Positions 55,177 to 63,446 of a stretch of DNA of 64,000 nt are shown here, in pieces. Positions within the stretch are counted from its first letter, which is position 1. Each line of letters opens with the position of its first letter. Source of the DNA: Cupriavidus sp. D384. GTDB lineage: Bacteria > Pseudomonadota > Gammaproteobacteria > Burkholderiales > Burkholderiaceae. Position numbers and translations under genes: made by a program. The stretch lies in assembly GCF_001652915.1 (NCBI RefSeq), contig NZ_BBQI01000030.1, positions 57,896 to 121,895 of the forward strand, in the 5' to 3' direction. The notes beneath the pieces are model-generated. The model was not told where the DNA came from. It did not search any database and was given only the letters and a program-made list of their open reading frames with translations.

Positions 55177-56493
55177 TTACCAGCTAACGGGCAGTGCCCT
55201 AACACCATACATGAGCGAATCGCTCTTGAACGCGAGGCTCTCGATGGGCACGGCCAGCCGAAGATTCGGCAGGCGCTTCAGTAGGGCGGTGAACATGATC
55301 TGCATTTCGACTCTGGCGAGAACTTGTCCCATGCACTGATGCGGGCCGTATCCGAATGCGATCTGTGTCCGGGCATCACGGCGGAGGTCAAAGACGTGGG
55401 GATCTTTGAACTGCTCCTGGTCGCGATTTGCGGAAATACTAAGCACGACAACGGGATCACCGGCTCGGATCAATTGCCCATTCACGACAACGTCCTCCAG
55501 TGCGACACGTCGCGTCCCGGACTGTATGACATCCAGGAAGCGTAGCATCTCCTCCACCGCGTTTGGAACGAGGCTTGGATTCTGGCGAAGCTCTTCCCAG
55601 ATGTCCGGCCTCTGAAGTAGGAAGAGCACCCCCATCGACGTCGTATTTGCCGTCGTCTCGTGCCCGGCAATCAGCAGAAGCCTTCCAAGCGAGACCACGT
55701 CTGTTTCAGTGATATCGCCCTTCCGTACATGATTAACGATAAGGCGACTGAGGATGTCCTCCCCGGGGCTTTCGGATCTCTTCGCCACCAGTTCACGCAG
55801 GTATTCGCACAACGCTTGATTCGCGGCGCTAGCCTCTTCCCTCGTCGCGGTGCTCGACGTCATGATCATCGCCTGTTCTTGGAAGAAGTCGTGATCGTCG
55901 TATGGAACACCAAGCAACTCTGAGATAGCCAATGCTGGTGTCGCCAATGTAAAGGCGCTAACCAGGTCAGAAGGCTGCGGCCCCATCGCAAAATCTTCCA
56001 AGAGCTTGTCCACGATGGCCTGAAGTCGCGGCCGCAGATTCTCGATCTTTCGGATCGTGAATTCGCTGGTCAGCATCCGCCGTTGCTCTGAATGCTTGGG
56101 TTCATCCATGGTAATGAAGGTCCGGTTACTACTCCGAACAACCTTTACTGCGGCGCTGGAAGAGGGAAATCCCGGATGTGAGACGTCGGAGCTAAAGCGA
56201 GAGTCCGACAAGACAGCGCGAACATCGTCATAACGCGTGACAAGCCAAGCGATCTTTCCGTCCCAAAGCTTACCTTGTGCCAATTCGCCCTTCTGTTGCA
56301 TCTGGAAGAACACCGGCGGCGGCGCCAAGGGATCTACGCGCTTAGGGGGGAAATCTGGGATTCCGCCGCTGTCGCCCTCAGCGTGAAAAGGACACGCTGA
56401 TTTCGGCTCGTTCGCAGCCGCATCAAAAGGACAGCGCCCTTCTACCGCGGAAGATGGGTTGGAGGAAGGGGTGGGAGCAGGCGACTCCGTCAT
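55177..56493 (-). CDS. Cytochrome P450, bacterial class I
   Basis: A 438-residue soluble P450. Heme motif FGYGPHQCMGQVLARVEM supplies the Cys ligand. I-helix LLLIAGHETTANTT provides the acid-alcohol pair, and an ExxR-type site falls near VEEMLRFLD. The N-terminus carries two CPF segments (RCPFDAA, ACPFHAEG), an unusual extension. It uses a ferredoxin and reductase, both encoded next but broken here, so another partner would be needed. Substrate unknown; terpenoid or other hydroxylation is a family-level guess. A palindrome lies 35 bp upstream. Confidence 0.93.
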   Translation of the reverse strand: MTESPAPTPSSNPSSAVEGRCPFDAAANEPKSACPFHAEGDSGGIPDFPPKRVDPLAPPPVFFQMQQKGELAQGKLWDGKIAWLVTRYDDVRAVLSDSRFSSDVSHPGFPSSSAAVKVVRSSNRTFITMDEPKHSEQRRMLTSEFTIRKIENLRPRLQAIVDKLLEDFAMGPQPSDLVSAFTLATPALAISELLGVPYDDHDFFQEQAMIMTSSTATREEASAANQALCEYLRELVAKRSESPGEDILSRLIVNHVRKGDITETDVVSLGRLLLIAGHETTANTTSMGVLFLLQRPDIWEELRQNPSLVPNAVEEMLRFLDVIQSGTRRVALEDVVVNGQLIRAGDPVVVLSISANRDQEQFKDPHVFDLRRDARTQIAFGYGPHQCMGQVLARVEMQIMFTALLKRLPNLRLAVPIESLAFKSDSLMYGVRALPVSW

Positions 56494-56527
56494 GGAAATA
56501 TCTCCGAGGGCGATTGGTGGCTAATGT

Positions 56528-56542
56528 TAGGTAGCCTACCTA
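56528..56542. promoter_or_regulatory. Perfect palindrome upstream of the P450 gene
   Basis: TAGGTAGCCTACCTA is a 7-1-7 perfect palindrome, 35 bp before the P450 start. It is a good candidate operator, for example for a TetR- or MarR-type protein. No regulator is assigned. Confidence 0.6.
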
Positions 56543-56599
56543 TGTGGCGCAAAGGGGGGTTTACCCTCAACAACAGAATCGAAGGTCGACCCGTAGACA

Positions 56600-56965
56600 T
56601 CAGAAGAAAGCGGAGAACCCATATGTGGCGATATGCCCGCCGACGTTGGAGTGCTTGCCCGCCCGCAACACCATCGCCATGGCATTCCAGCGCGCCATGG
56701 CGGCCAGTCGGCGCTCGATCGAGGTGTCGCCTGGGTACGGCTGCTCGCCCGATTCGGCAATCGTATTGACGTAGGGCGTCGTGATTGCGCCATGGAAATC
56801 CCCGTGTCGGGCCGCGTCCGATTCATGCAGGCGGCCGATCAGGTAGTGGGCGCGTTCGCGGCCTTCCACTTCGGTCACGGCGGCCAGGGCCTCAATCCAT
56901 TCCTGGGTTTCCTGCGGGTCCACATCCAGCGGCAATACGTGTAGCGGCAACACCGGGGCATTCAT
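56600..56965 (-). pseudogene. Pyruvate dehydrogenase E1 (aceE) N-terminal stub
   Basis: A 121-residue frame with ETQEWIEALAAVTEVEGRER, AITTPYVNTIAESGEQPYPG and IERRLAAMARWNAMAMVLRA then GGHIATYG. This is the start of the homodimeric E1 subunit, which normally has nearly 900 residues. Homology stops at about 56620. ATG at 56965 has GGAG upstream. It is divergent from the marR gene at 57117, so that regulator probably once controlled an aceE-led operon. Confidence 0.85.
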
Positions 56966-57044
56966 CTCTGTCTCCATGGGATTGACGGGGCTTCGGTTCG
57001 CATCAGGCCCGGTCGGATAGGCGTGGCCATTGCGCTTCAAATAA

Positions 57045-57104
57045 ATTGCAGTTGCAATCGTCTGGGCATTGTGAGCGCTCTGCGGCATAATTGCAACTGC
57101 AACT
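57045..57104. promoter_or_regulatory. Mirrored MarR-type operators
   Basis: TTGCAGTTGCAA (57046-57057) and its reverse complement TTGCAACTGCAA (57091-57102). Each is itself a 5-2-5 palindrome. They lie in the divergent gap between the aceE stub and marR, one toward each promoter. Control by the adjacent MarR protein is inferred. Confidence 0.7.
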
Positions 57105-57116
57105 ATTGGAGATACC

Positions 57117-57560
57117 ATGTCGACTGAGAAGCCGGATTTGTGGTTTTCGTTTGTACGGTCGCACCGGGCCTTGATACGTGAGGTGGATCGGCGTCTTGCC
57201 GAGGCTGGACTGCCTGTCTACGCGTGGTACGACGTGCTGTGGGGGATTGAAAGCGGGCCGGAGGAAAGCCGCCGGATGCATGAGCTGGCCGATGTGCTTG
57301 CCATCGAGCGGTACAACCTGACTCGCCTGATTGACCGGCTGGAGCGTGAAGAGCTGGTGACCCGTATCCGGTCAGAGGAAGACGGCCGCGCCGCGTTCGT
57401 GTCCGTCACACGGCAAGGTAAGGCCTTGCGCAAGAAGATGTGGGGCATCTACGAGGCGGCGGTCAAAGAACTGTTTCTGGCCGAGTTCCGGCCGGAAGAC
57501 ATCGGGCGATTTTCTCGTGCGCTGGATGCGGCGGCAGCCAAAGCGGGGTGGCCGAAATAG
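57117..57560 (+). CDS. MarR-family regulator
   Basis: A 147-residue winged-helix protein. The recognition helix and wing read MHELADVLAIERYNLTRLID and RLEREELVTRIRSEEDGRAA, with the DxR-type wing motif replaced by EEDGRA. GGAG precedes the ATG at 57117. It is divergent from the aceE stub, with mirrored palindromes between, so it is probably an autorepressor. Confidence 0.9.
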   Translation: MSTEKPDLWFSFVRSHRALIREVDRRLAEAGLPVYAWYDVLWGIESGPEESRRMHELADVLAIERYNLTRLIDRLEREELVTRIRSEEDGRAAFVSVTRQGKALRKKMWGIYEAAVKELFLAEFRPEDIGRFSRALDAAAAKAGWPK

Positions 57561-57917
57561 GTTCGAACTCCCTTTTCGTGCGGTGACGCTTCTGGCTCGC
57601 GCCGGAGGGGACGAATGTGTCCGCTTTTTGGGACACGTTCGACTTAGTTGGCAACGGCGGTACCCTGACGCCTCAATCAAAGGTCAGTGGCATGACCGGC
57701 GCTTACCGGCCCACCCTAAGCGGACATCAGGATGGAGCAGAGACTGATATCCATTAGGCGCCCCGCATGACTGAAGAATTCCCTCAGAACGTTGTCTGCA
57801 ACGCTTCATTTAATAGCTGGACAACGTATGCTTCGACCGCTTTGTGCCCGGTGAGGGCCTAGCTAGAGCGACGGCTGAGTTCCGTCCGTAGCGACAAAAC
57901 GTAGTTTGGCTCACCAA
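57561..57917. other. Intergenic, nothing recognised
   Basis: 357 bp between marR and the converging lacI copy B. No gene or RNA pattern was recognised. Confidence 0.4.
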
Positions 57918-58937
57918 CTATTGGGGCGGCGCCGTACTTTCGCGAACTACAAGGTCAGGCTCGAACTCGGTCTGAATGCGTTTGGACCCGCCTTCAATCT
58001 GATCAACCAGGTTACGAGAAGTAAGTTCGCCAATCAGAACGGGATTCGAGTGTACGGTCGTGAGTGCGGGCGTCATCAGTTCCGCCATCTGCCAGTCGCC
58101 GAAGCCTGTAACTGAGATGTCGCTCGGAACCGATAGTCCCAATGTGCGGCACTCCGCGATCGCTGCCACAGCAACGAAGTCATTGATGCATATCAGGGCA
58201 GTCGGCTGTTCCTGATGCGGCAGCGAGTCATTACGCTCGAGACAGGTCCGAACCGCTTGCCGGACGGCAGATGCTTCGTACGGTGTCGGGAGAATGCGGT
58301 CGTCGGGTATCGAAATGCCGTTCTCACTGAGGACGTCTTGGATGCCCAGAAGTCGTTGAGAGGAGAGAAATTGAGTCTCTAGTGGCCCTGGGAGGACGGC
58401 AAACTTTCGATGTCCCTGTTTGACCAAATAGCTCGTCAACCTGCGCATCGCCAAGCGATTGTCATATCCCACCGTGGGATGCATACCCTCACGATCGACG
58501 GCCCACATTAGGACATACGGAATGGCATGCTTGTGGATTAGCGAGAAGACGTCAGGGTGATGCTGTGACCCGATAATGGCGATTCCGTCGACTCTGCGCT
58601 CCAAAAGCGCGCGCGCGCAGCGTAGTTCTGTCTCACTGTCGTCCCGGTGGCACGTCAATAAAACGGTGTATCCGAGCCGATCGAGCTGCGCCTCTAAGGT
58701 ATCGACCGCTTTCGCGTAAAGCTCGTTCATCAGTGTCGGCGCAATGATGCCGACCGATCGCGTGCGCCCTTGACGCAGGTCCCGAGCCGAGGAAGACGGG
58801 ACGTAGTTGAGGCTTGCGATGGCGTTCTGCACGCGCTCCAGCGTGTCAGGTCGCAGCCGATCCGGCGATGTCAGTGCACGGGAGACTGTTGCCGAGGAAA
58901 CGCCGGCGAGGAGGGCGACTTGCTTGACATTCACCAT
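57918..58937 (-). CDS. LacI-family regulator, copy B
   Basis: A 339-residue LacI protein. Helix-turn-helix and hinge are like copy A, with NYVPSSSARDLRQGRTRSVG in the hinge. Sensor motifs TALICINDFVAVAAIAECR and VTGFGDWQMAEL are kept. It is the last gene of a minus-strand run FAD oxidase, CoA transferase, Bug receptor, LacI. Two LacI-type palindromes lie upstream of the FAD oxidase, so it probably represses that operon. Confidence 0.92.
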   Translation of the reverse strand: MVNVKQVALLAGVSSATVSRALTSPDRLRPDTLERVQNAIASLNYVPSSSARDLRQGRTRSVGIIAPTLMNELYAKAVDTLEAQLDRLGYTVLLTCHRDDSETELRCARALLERRVDGIAIIGSQHHPDVFSLIHKHAIPYVLMWAVDREGMHPTVGYDNRLAMRRLTSYLVKQGHRKFAVLPGPLETQFLSSQRLLGIQDVLSENGISIPDDRILPTPYEASAVRQAVRTCLERNDSLPHQEQPTALICINDFVAVAAIAECRTLGLSVPSDISVTGFGDWQMAELMTPALTTVHSNPVLIGELTSRNLVDQIEGGSKRIQTEFEPDLVVRESTAPPQ

Positions 58938-59685
58938 ATCGGATCAGCGGTTATCTTCAGCCTGGGATATCGGCCGACTGCCGTCATTGTAACGACCTTG
59001 GTAGTCCACAGGCAGTTTCCGTCGTCGGGGGGTATCCCGACGACGGACCGGCATTCCCGGTGAGGGCTAGTCGAGCCGGACCTTTGCTGAATCAGCCACG
59101 CGCTTCCATTTCGTAACTTCGGTGCGCAGAAACGCATCGAATGCTTCCGGGGTGCCGCCTGCGATCTGCGCGCCTTGAGCCATCAGCTTGTCGCGGACCT
59201 CCGGATCCTGAAGGGCTTTGTTGAACTGGCTGTTCATCTTAGCAACGATGGCTGGTGAGGTCCCGGTCGGCACCATAAATCCACCCCAAGAAACGGCTTC
59301 GTATCCGCTTATCCCGAGCGCTTCATCTACCGTCGGCACATCGGGCAGTGCCGGCAATCGAGTCTTGCTCGTGACCGCAAGAGCCCTGAGTTTTCCACTC
59401 TTGACATGTGGCATTCCAGCAAGCGCGGTGGGAAGGGCAACATTGATCTGCTGACCGAGCACGTCTGTGAGCGAAGGCGCGTCTCCCTTATAGGGAACGT
59501 GGTTCATCTTGACGCCAGCCATGGTACTAAGGAGTTCCCCGGCCAGATGGCTGCCCGAACCGTTGCCTGCAGATCCAAAGGTAATCTGTCCTGGCTTGGC
59601 CTTTGCTAATGAGACCAGTTGGCGCAGGTCCTTCACCGGCGAATTTGCTGCCGTGACGATAATGAGCGGCACCTTTGTCACCAAG
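57918..59685 (-). repeat. lacI-bug duplicated cassette, copy B
   Basis: Counterpart of 39077-40842, in the same orientation and about 18.8 kb away. Homology covers the whole lacI gene, the intergenic DNA and the 3' two thirds of the bug gene. Confidence 0.85.
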
Positions 59686-60053
59686 ACAACTGGCGTAAAG
59701 TCTTTCAGCGTGTCATAAGGAAGTCTCCCGTATACGGCCGGGTTGATGGCATTCGGCCCAAGGTTGGCCATCAGCACGGTGTAGCCGTCAGGCTGCGCCT
59801 TCGCAACGGCTTCATTAGCGATGATGCCGTTTGCGCCAGGCCGGTTCTCCACAACAACAGACTCTCCCCATGCCTGGCTAAGCTTAGCGCTTAGGAGCCT
59901 GGCGGTCACGTCTGAGGCGCCGCCAGGGGGATATGGAAGAACGACCCGAATCGGCTGGACCGGCCATTCCTTAGCGTGGGCGGCGGCCAGACCGATGGTC
60001 AGTGTCACTCCGCAAACGGCTAATGCCCCCGCAATTCGTAGCAATCGATGCAT
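59067..60053 (-). CDS. Bug/TctC-type receptor, operon 2
   Basis: A 328-residue periplasmic receptor. Signal peptide MHRLLRIAGALAVCGVTLTI to about AHA. Family segments RVVLPYPPGGASDVTARLL, RPGANGIIANEAVAKAQPDG and GSAGNGSGSHLAGELLS. AAGGAG precedes the ATG. It is the intact version of the fragment at 40224-40842. No TctA or TctB gene is adjacent. Its ligand probably relates to the CoA transferase and oxidase encoded before it. Confidence 0.92.
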   Translation of the reverse strand: MHRLLRIAGALAVCGVTLTIGLAAAHAKEWPVQPIRVVLPYPPGGASDVTARLLSAKLSQAWGESVVVENRPGANGIIANEAVAKAQPDGYTVLMANLGPNAINPAVYGRLPYDTLKDFTPVVLVTKVPLIIVTAANSPVKDLRQLVSLAKAKPGQITFGSAGNGSGSHLAGELLSTMAGVKMNHVPYKGDAPSLTDVLGQQINVALPTALAGMPHVKSGKLRALAVTSKTRLPALPDVPTVDEALGISGYEAVSWGGFMVPTGTSPAIVAKMNSQFNKALQDPEVRDKLMAQGAQIAGGTPEAFDAFLRTEVTKWKRVADSAKVRLD

Positions 60054-60111
60054 GTCTGTCTCCTTTGAACGTGATCTTTATGGTGATCACTGTGGTCGGG
60101 CGGATTACACG

Positions 60112-61335
60112 TCAGATCGTCCCATCGCGGCGCATTGCCTCAATTTGCTCCACAGACTTCCCGAGCTCATTTTTCAGGATGGTTTCAGTGTGTTCGCCCA
60201 GCGCTGGGGGCGCGCGAAGGTAGTCGATACTGCTGCGAGAGAACTTGATAGGGTTCGCAACCTGGGGCGCGCTTGCACCGCTGCTGTGGGGCAAAGAGAA
60301 AACCATTTCACGCGCCCGGATATGGGGATCCTCCAGTGCTTCTGGAATGCTCTGGATCGGGCCACAAGGTACGCCGACCGATTCCAGCAGTTTGAGCCAC
60401 GTGTCTCTCTCTTCTTCTTCAAAGCGAGCCGAGAGCACCTCCACAAGACTTTCACGGTTCTTTAGACGATCCGCATTGCGTCGATAGCGGTCATCATCCG
60501 GAAGATTGATTAAACCCAGCGCTTCGCACATGGCTCGGAACTGCCGGTCATTACCGACTGCTACGATCAGAGAGCCATCGCTTGCAGGGAATGACTGATA
60601 AGGTGCGAGATTGGGGTGCGCGTTGCCCCAACGACGCGGGTGGCTCCCGCCCACCAAATAGTTCGAGGCCTGGTTTGCCAGCCACGCCACCTGCGTATCC
60701 AGCAGGCTCATATCGATGTACTGCCCGCGGCCACTGCCGACTCGCTCAAATAGCGCGCTGACAATTGCAACGCTTGCATACATGCCAGTCATCAAGTCCG
60801 ATATGGGCACCCCGCATTTTTGCGGGCCGCCACCGGGGACGCCGTCGCGCTCGCCTGTGATGCTCATCAGCCCGCCCATGGCTTGCACCACGAAATCGTA
60901 TCCAGCCCGCTTGCGGTATGGGCCCGTCTGCCCGAAGCCGGTGATGGAGCAGTAGACGAGCCGAGGATTGATCTCACTCAGGGTCTTGAAGTCCAACCCG
61001 TAACGTTGCATATCGCCGAACTTGTAGTTCTCAACGAAGACGTCGCAATCTTTGACTAGCTCGTGCAGCAAATCCTGACCGACCTTGCTGCTGACATCCA
61101 GAGTGATCGAACGCTTCCCGCGATTGGCGCAAAGGAAGTACGCCGACTCTTCCGTCGTCGTGCCATCCTCACGAGTAAGGAACGGCGGGCCCCAAGCTCG
61201 CGTGTCATCGCCGGTGCCGGGACGCTCAACCTTCATCACGTCAGCGCCCAGGTCGGACAATAGTTGCGTGCTCCAGGGTCCAGCAAGGATCCGGCTCAAG
61301 TCTAGGACCTTGATACCTGCAAGGGGGCCTGCCAT
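60112..61335 (-). CDS. CaiB/BaiF (family III) CoA transferase, operon 2
   Basis: A 407-residue family III CoA transferase. VLDLSRILAGPWSTQLLSDL, ADVMKVERPG and the catalytic Asp in VPISDLMTGMYA are present. It is a clear paralogue of the enzyme at 48940-50217, sharing GYDFV, GLMSITGERD and RWGNAHP blocks, though at moderate identity. It lies between the FAD oxidase and bug genes. Confidence 0.93.
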   Translation of the reverse strand: MAGPLAGIKVLDLSRILAGPWSTQLLSDLGADVMKVERPGTGDDTRAWGPPFLTREDGTTTEESAYFLCANRGKRSITLDVSSKVGQDLLHELVKDCDVFVENYKFGDMQRYGLDFKTLSEINPRLVYCSITGFGQTGPYRKRAGYDFVVQAMGGLMSITGERDGVPGGGPQKCGVPISDLMTGMYASVAIVSALFERVGSGRGQYIDMSLLDTQVAWLANQASNYLVGGSHPRRWGNAHPNLAPYQSFPASDGSLIVAVGNDRQFRAMCEALGLINLPDDDRYRRNADRLKNRESLVEVLSARFEEEERDTWLKLLESVGVPCGPIQSIPEALEDPHIRAREMVFSLPHSSGASAPQVANPIKFSRSSIDYLRAPPALGEHTETILKNELGKSVEQIEAMRRDGTI

Positions 61336-61369
61336 ATCTCCTACTCCTCTTTTTTGAGTTTCTAACTAA

Positions 61370-62974
61370 TTAGCTCGGGTCGAACAGCACGCCAGGGTTC
61401 AAGACCTGGTGCGGATCAAAGGCCTGCTTGGCGGCCTTTAGCGCGGTGCAGAACAGCTCCGGCCGTTCCTTGTCGTACCAAGGGCGATGGTCCCGACCAA
61501 GCGCATGGTGGTGGGTCACCGTACCGCCTGCGTCCACCATGGCTTGCTCTCCAATGCGTTTGATCGCTTGGAACTGCTCGGGCAATCGAGCCTTATCGCC
61601 ATAGGCAAACCACGTGAAATATGGCGCAGGGCCATCAGGGTAGAGGTGGGTAAAGCGGCAAGTCACCGAACCCGGGCGGCCGGTAACTTCGCGAATGGCC
61701 CGATGCGTTTCTGCCTTGACGTGCGCGTGAAGAGCGGCGAACTTGTCCCACGTGCACGCGGTTTCCATGGTCTCGCGCATGACGCCGCGAGCAATGGCGT
61801 ACTCGCGCAGGTATGGGCCGCGCAGGAACTTGTTTCGCCAGCTCGATGTCGCAGCGTCCGCACCACCTTGGTTTCCGCTGACCGGATCATCGTCCCATTC
61901 GCCGCCGCACTCCGCGCAAATTTCCAGTGCTCGCTTCAGGCGTGCCTCGACCGGGTGGTCGGCGGACTCGAATCCCAGCACGAGAATGTCATAGCTGCCG
62001 TCGCTCGAACCCGTGTACAAGGCTTCTTCGCGTTCCACAAGGCGGGCATTGGCAGGGTTCAGTCCAGATTGAGACAGTACCCGTGTGGCCTCGACAGCGC
62101 GCGCATAGTCACGGAAACGTACGGTCACCTGCTTGCGGAAGACCGGCCGGCGGTGAAGCTTGACCCACGCCTCGGTAATGATGCCCAGTGCGCCTTCGGA
62201 GCCGAGGAAAAGTCGATCCGGATTGGGTCCCGAACCCGATACCGGGAAACGTCGGGATTCAATGGCACCCTGGGGCGTTACCACTCGCATGCTCTCGACG
62301 TGGTCGTCGATCTGAGTGAACGCGGTCGCAAAGTGGCCTGCTGCTCGCGTTGCGATCCAACCCCCCAGTGACGAGAACTCCCACGCTTGCAGGAAGAATC
62401 GCATGGTCAGGCCGGTGGGCTTGAGCTGTCGTTCCAGCTCCGGGCCAAGGACGCCCGCTTGAATGCGCGCGGCCTGCGATGTTTGGTCTACCTCCAGCAC
62501 TTTGTTGAAGTGCTTCATGTCGATGGACACCACGCCACGGTAACGATCGTGCTCGGGCGGATTCACGCCGGCCACGACGCTGGTGCCGCCGCCGTACGGA
62601 ACTGCAGCAACGTTCTGGCGCCCGCACCAGTCGAACAGGTCCACGATGTCCTGCTCAGTGCGCGGGTAGGCGATGACGTCCGGCGGGTTGGAAAATTCCC
62701 GGCGCATTGCGCGCGCAACATCCATGGTGCCCGCGCCGTAGGTGTGATACAGGCGGTCGTAATGATCGCTTGTGCAGATTTCGCGAAGCGACGCGGGCAG
62801 CTGTACGCGAGGTTTGCGCAGCGAAATTTCTTCGGGCGTCGGAAAAGGTGTCGCTTCGAAGTGCTCGACACCCAGCAAGCGTGTCCACGCTGCCTCGAAC
62901 TCCCGGATTTCGTCCGGCGTGACGGTGTCACCCTCATAGCCCCACCCGTAAAACTTACGACGACGTTCCTGCAT
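61370..62974 (-). CDS. FAD-binding oxidase (GlcD/alkyl-DHAP-synthase-like)
   Basis: A 534-residue flavoprotein of the VAO/PCMH family. The FAD pyrophosphate loop PYGGGTSVVAGVNPPEHD is near residue 126. LGSEGALGIITEAWVKL lies in the FAD-binding domain, and GGTVTHHHALGRDHRPW in the C-terminal active-site region is like alkyl-dihydroxyacetonephosphate synthase. Bacterial relatives oxidise 2-hydroxy acids or other substrates. The ATG at 62974 has AGGAGG seven bases upstream. It is the first gene of operon 2. Confidence 0.9.
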   Translation of the reverse strand: MQERRRKFYGWGYEGDTVTPDEIREFEAAWTRLLGVEHFEATPFPTPEEISLRKPRVQLPASLREICTSDHYDRLYHTYGAGTMDVARAMRREFSNPPDVIAYPRTEQDIVDLFDWCGRQNVAAVPYGGGTSVVAGVNPPEHDRYRGVVSIDMKHFNKVLEVDQTSQAARIQAGVLGPELERQLKPTGLTMRFFLQAWEFSSLGGWIATRAAGHFATAFTQIDDHVESMRVVTPQGAIESRRFPVSGSGPNPDRLFLGSEGALGIITEAWVKLHRRPVFRKQVTVRFRDYARAVEATRVLSQSGLNPANARLVEREEALYTGSSDGSYDILVLGFESADHPVEARLKRALEICAECGGEWDDDPVSGNQGGADAATSSWRNKFLRGPYLREYAIARGVMRETMETACTWDKFAALHAHVKAETHRAIREVTGRPGSVTCRFTHLYPDGPAPYFTWFAYGDKARLPEQFQAIKRIGEQAMVDAGGTVTHHHALGRDHRPWYDKERPELFCTALKAAKQAFDPHQVLNPGVLFDPS

Positions 62975-62995
62975 TGTTGCCTCCTGTGTGATGTG

Positions 62996-63099
62996 GTAAT
63001 CGATTACATACGTTACGGTAACCTGCATCAGAGACTGTAAATAACCAATGCCAGTACGGTGATGAGGCGAAAACAGCACTGCGTGCAATCGATTACATA
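62996..63099. promoter_or_regulatory. Two LacI-type operators upstream of operon 2
   Basis: GTAATCGATTAC (62996-63007) is a perfect palindrome with the central CG typical of LacI-family operators. A second, near-identical site, GCAATCGATTAC, lies at 63085-63096, and AATCGATTACATA is shared exactly. The centres are 89 bp apart, which would permit looping. The likely binder is the LacI protein at the end of the operon. The rest of the gap to 63446 holds no recognised gene. Confidence 0.7.
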
Positions 63100-63446
63100 A
63101 GTTTAGATTGGTGCGGCATAATGTCAAGCAGTTAACGCAGTCGCGGCCATGGGTTGGAGCAGGAGTCGACGAAGAGATCGGATCGCTAAGAGACCTTCCC
63201 GCGGCGAGGTCACTGTGGGTTGGAGAGCGACTTACTTGGTGGTCTTCCCTTGCAGGGCGTCACGTACGTCCTTGCCTGAGGACCCAGTGAGTCGATCCTG
63301 AGCAAGCAATCTGGGGGCGCTTGCTCGTTGCAGCGTTGGCATGGTGCTCGAGCGACAGAGCAGCAAGAAGTGTGGCCGCTCCCTAGGCCTCAAGCGATGA
63401 CATGCGGCATATCCGCCCTGGGTAGCCCACCAAACGGAGAGAAGAT

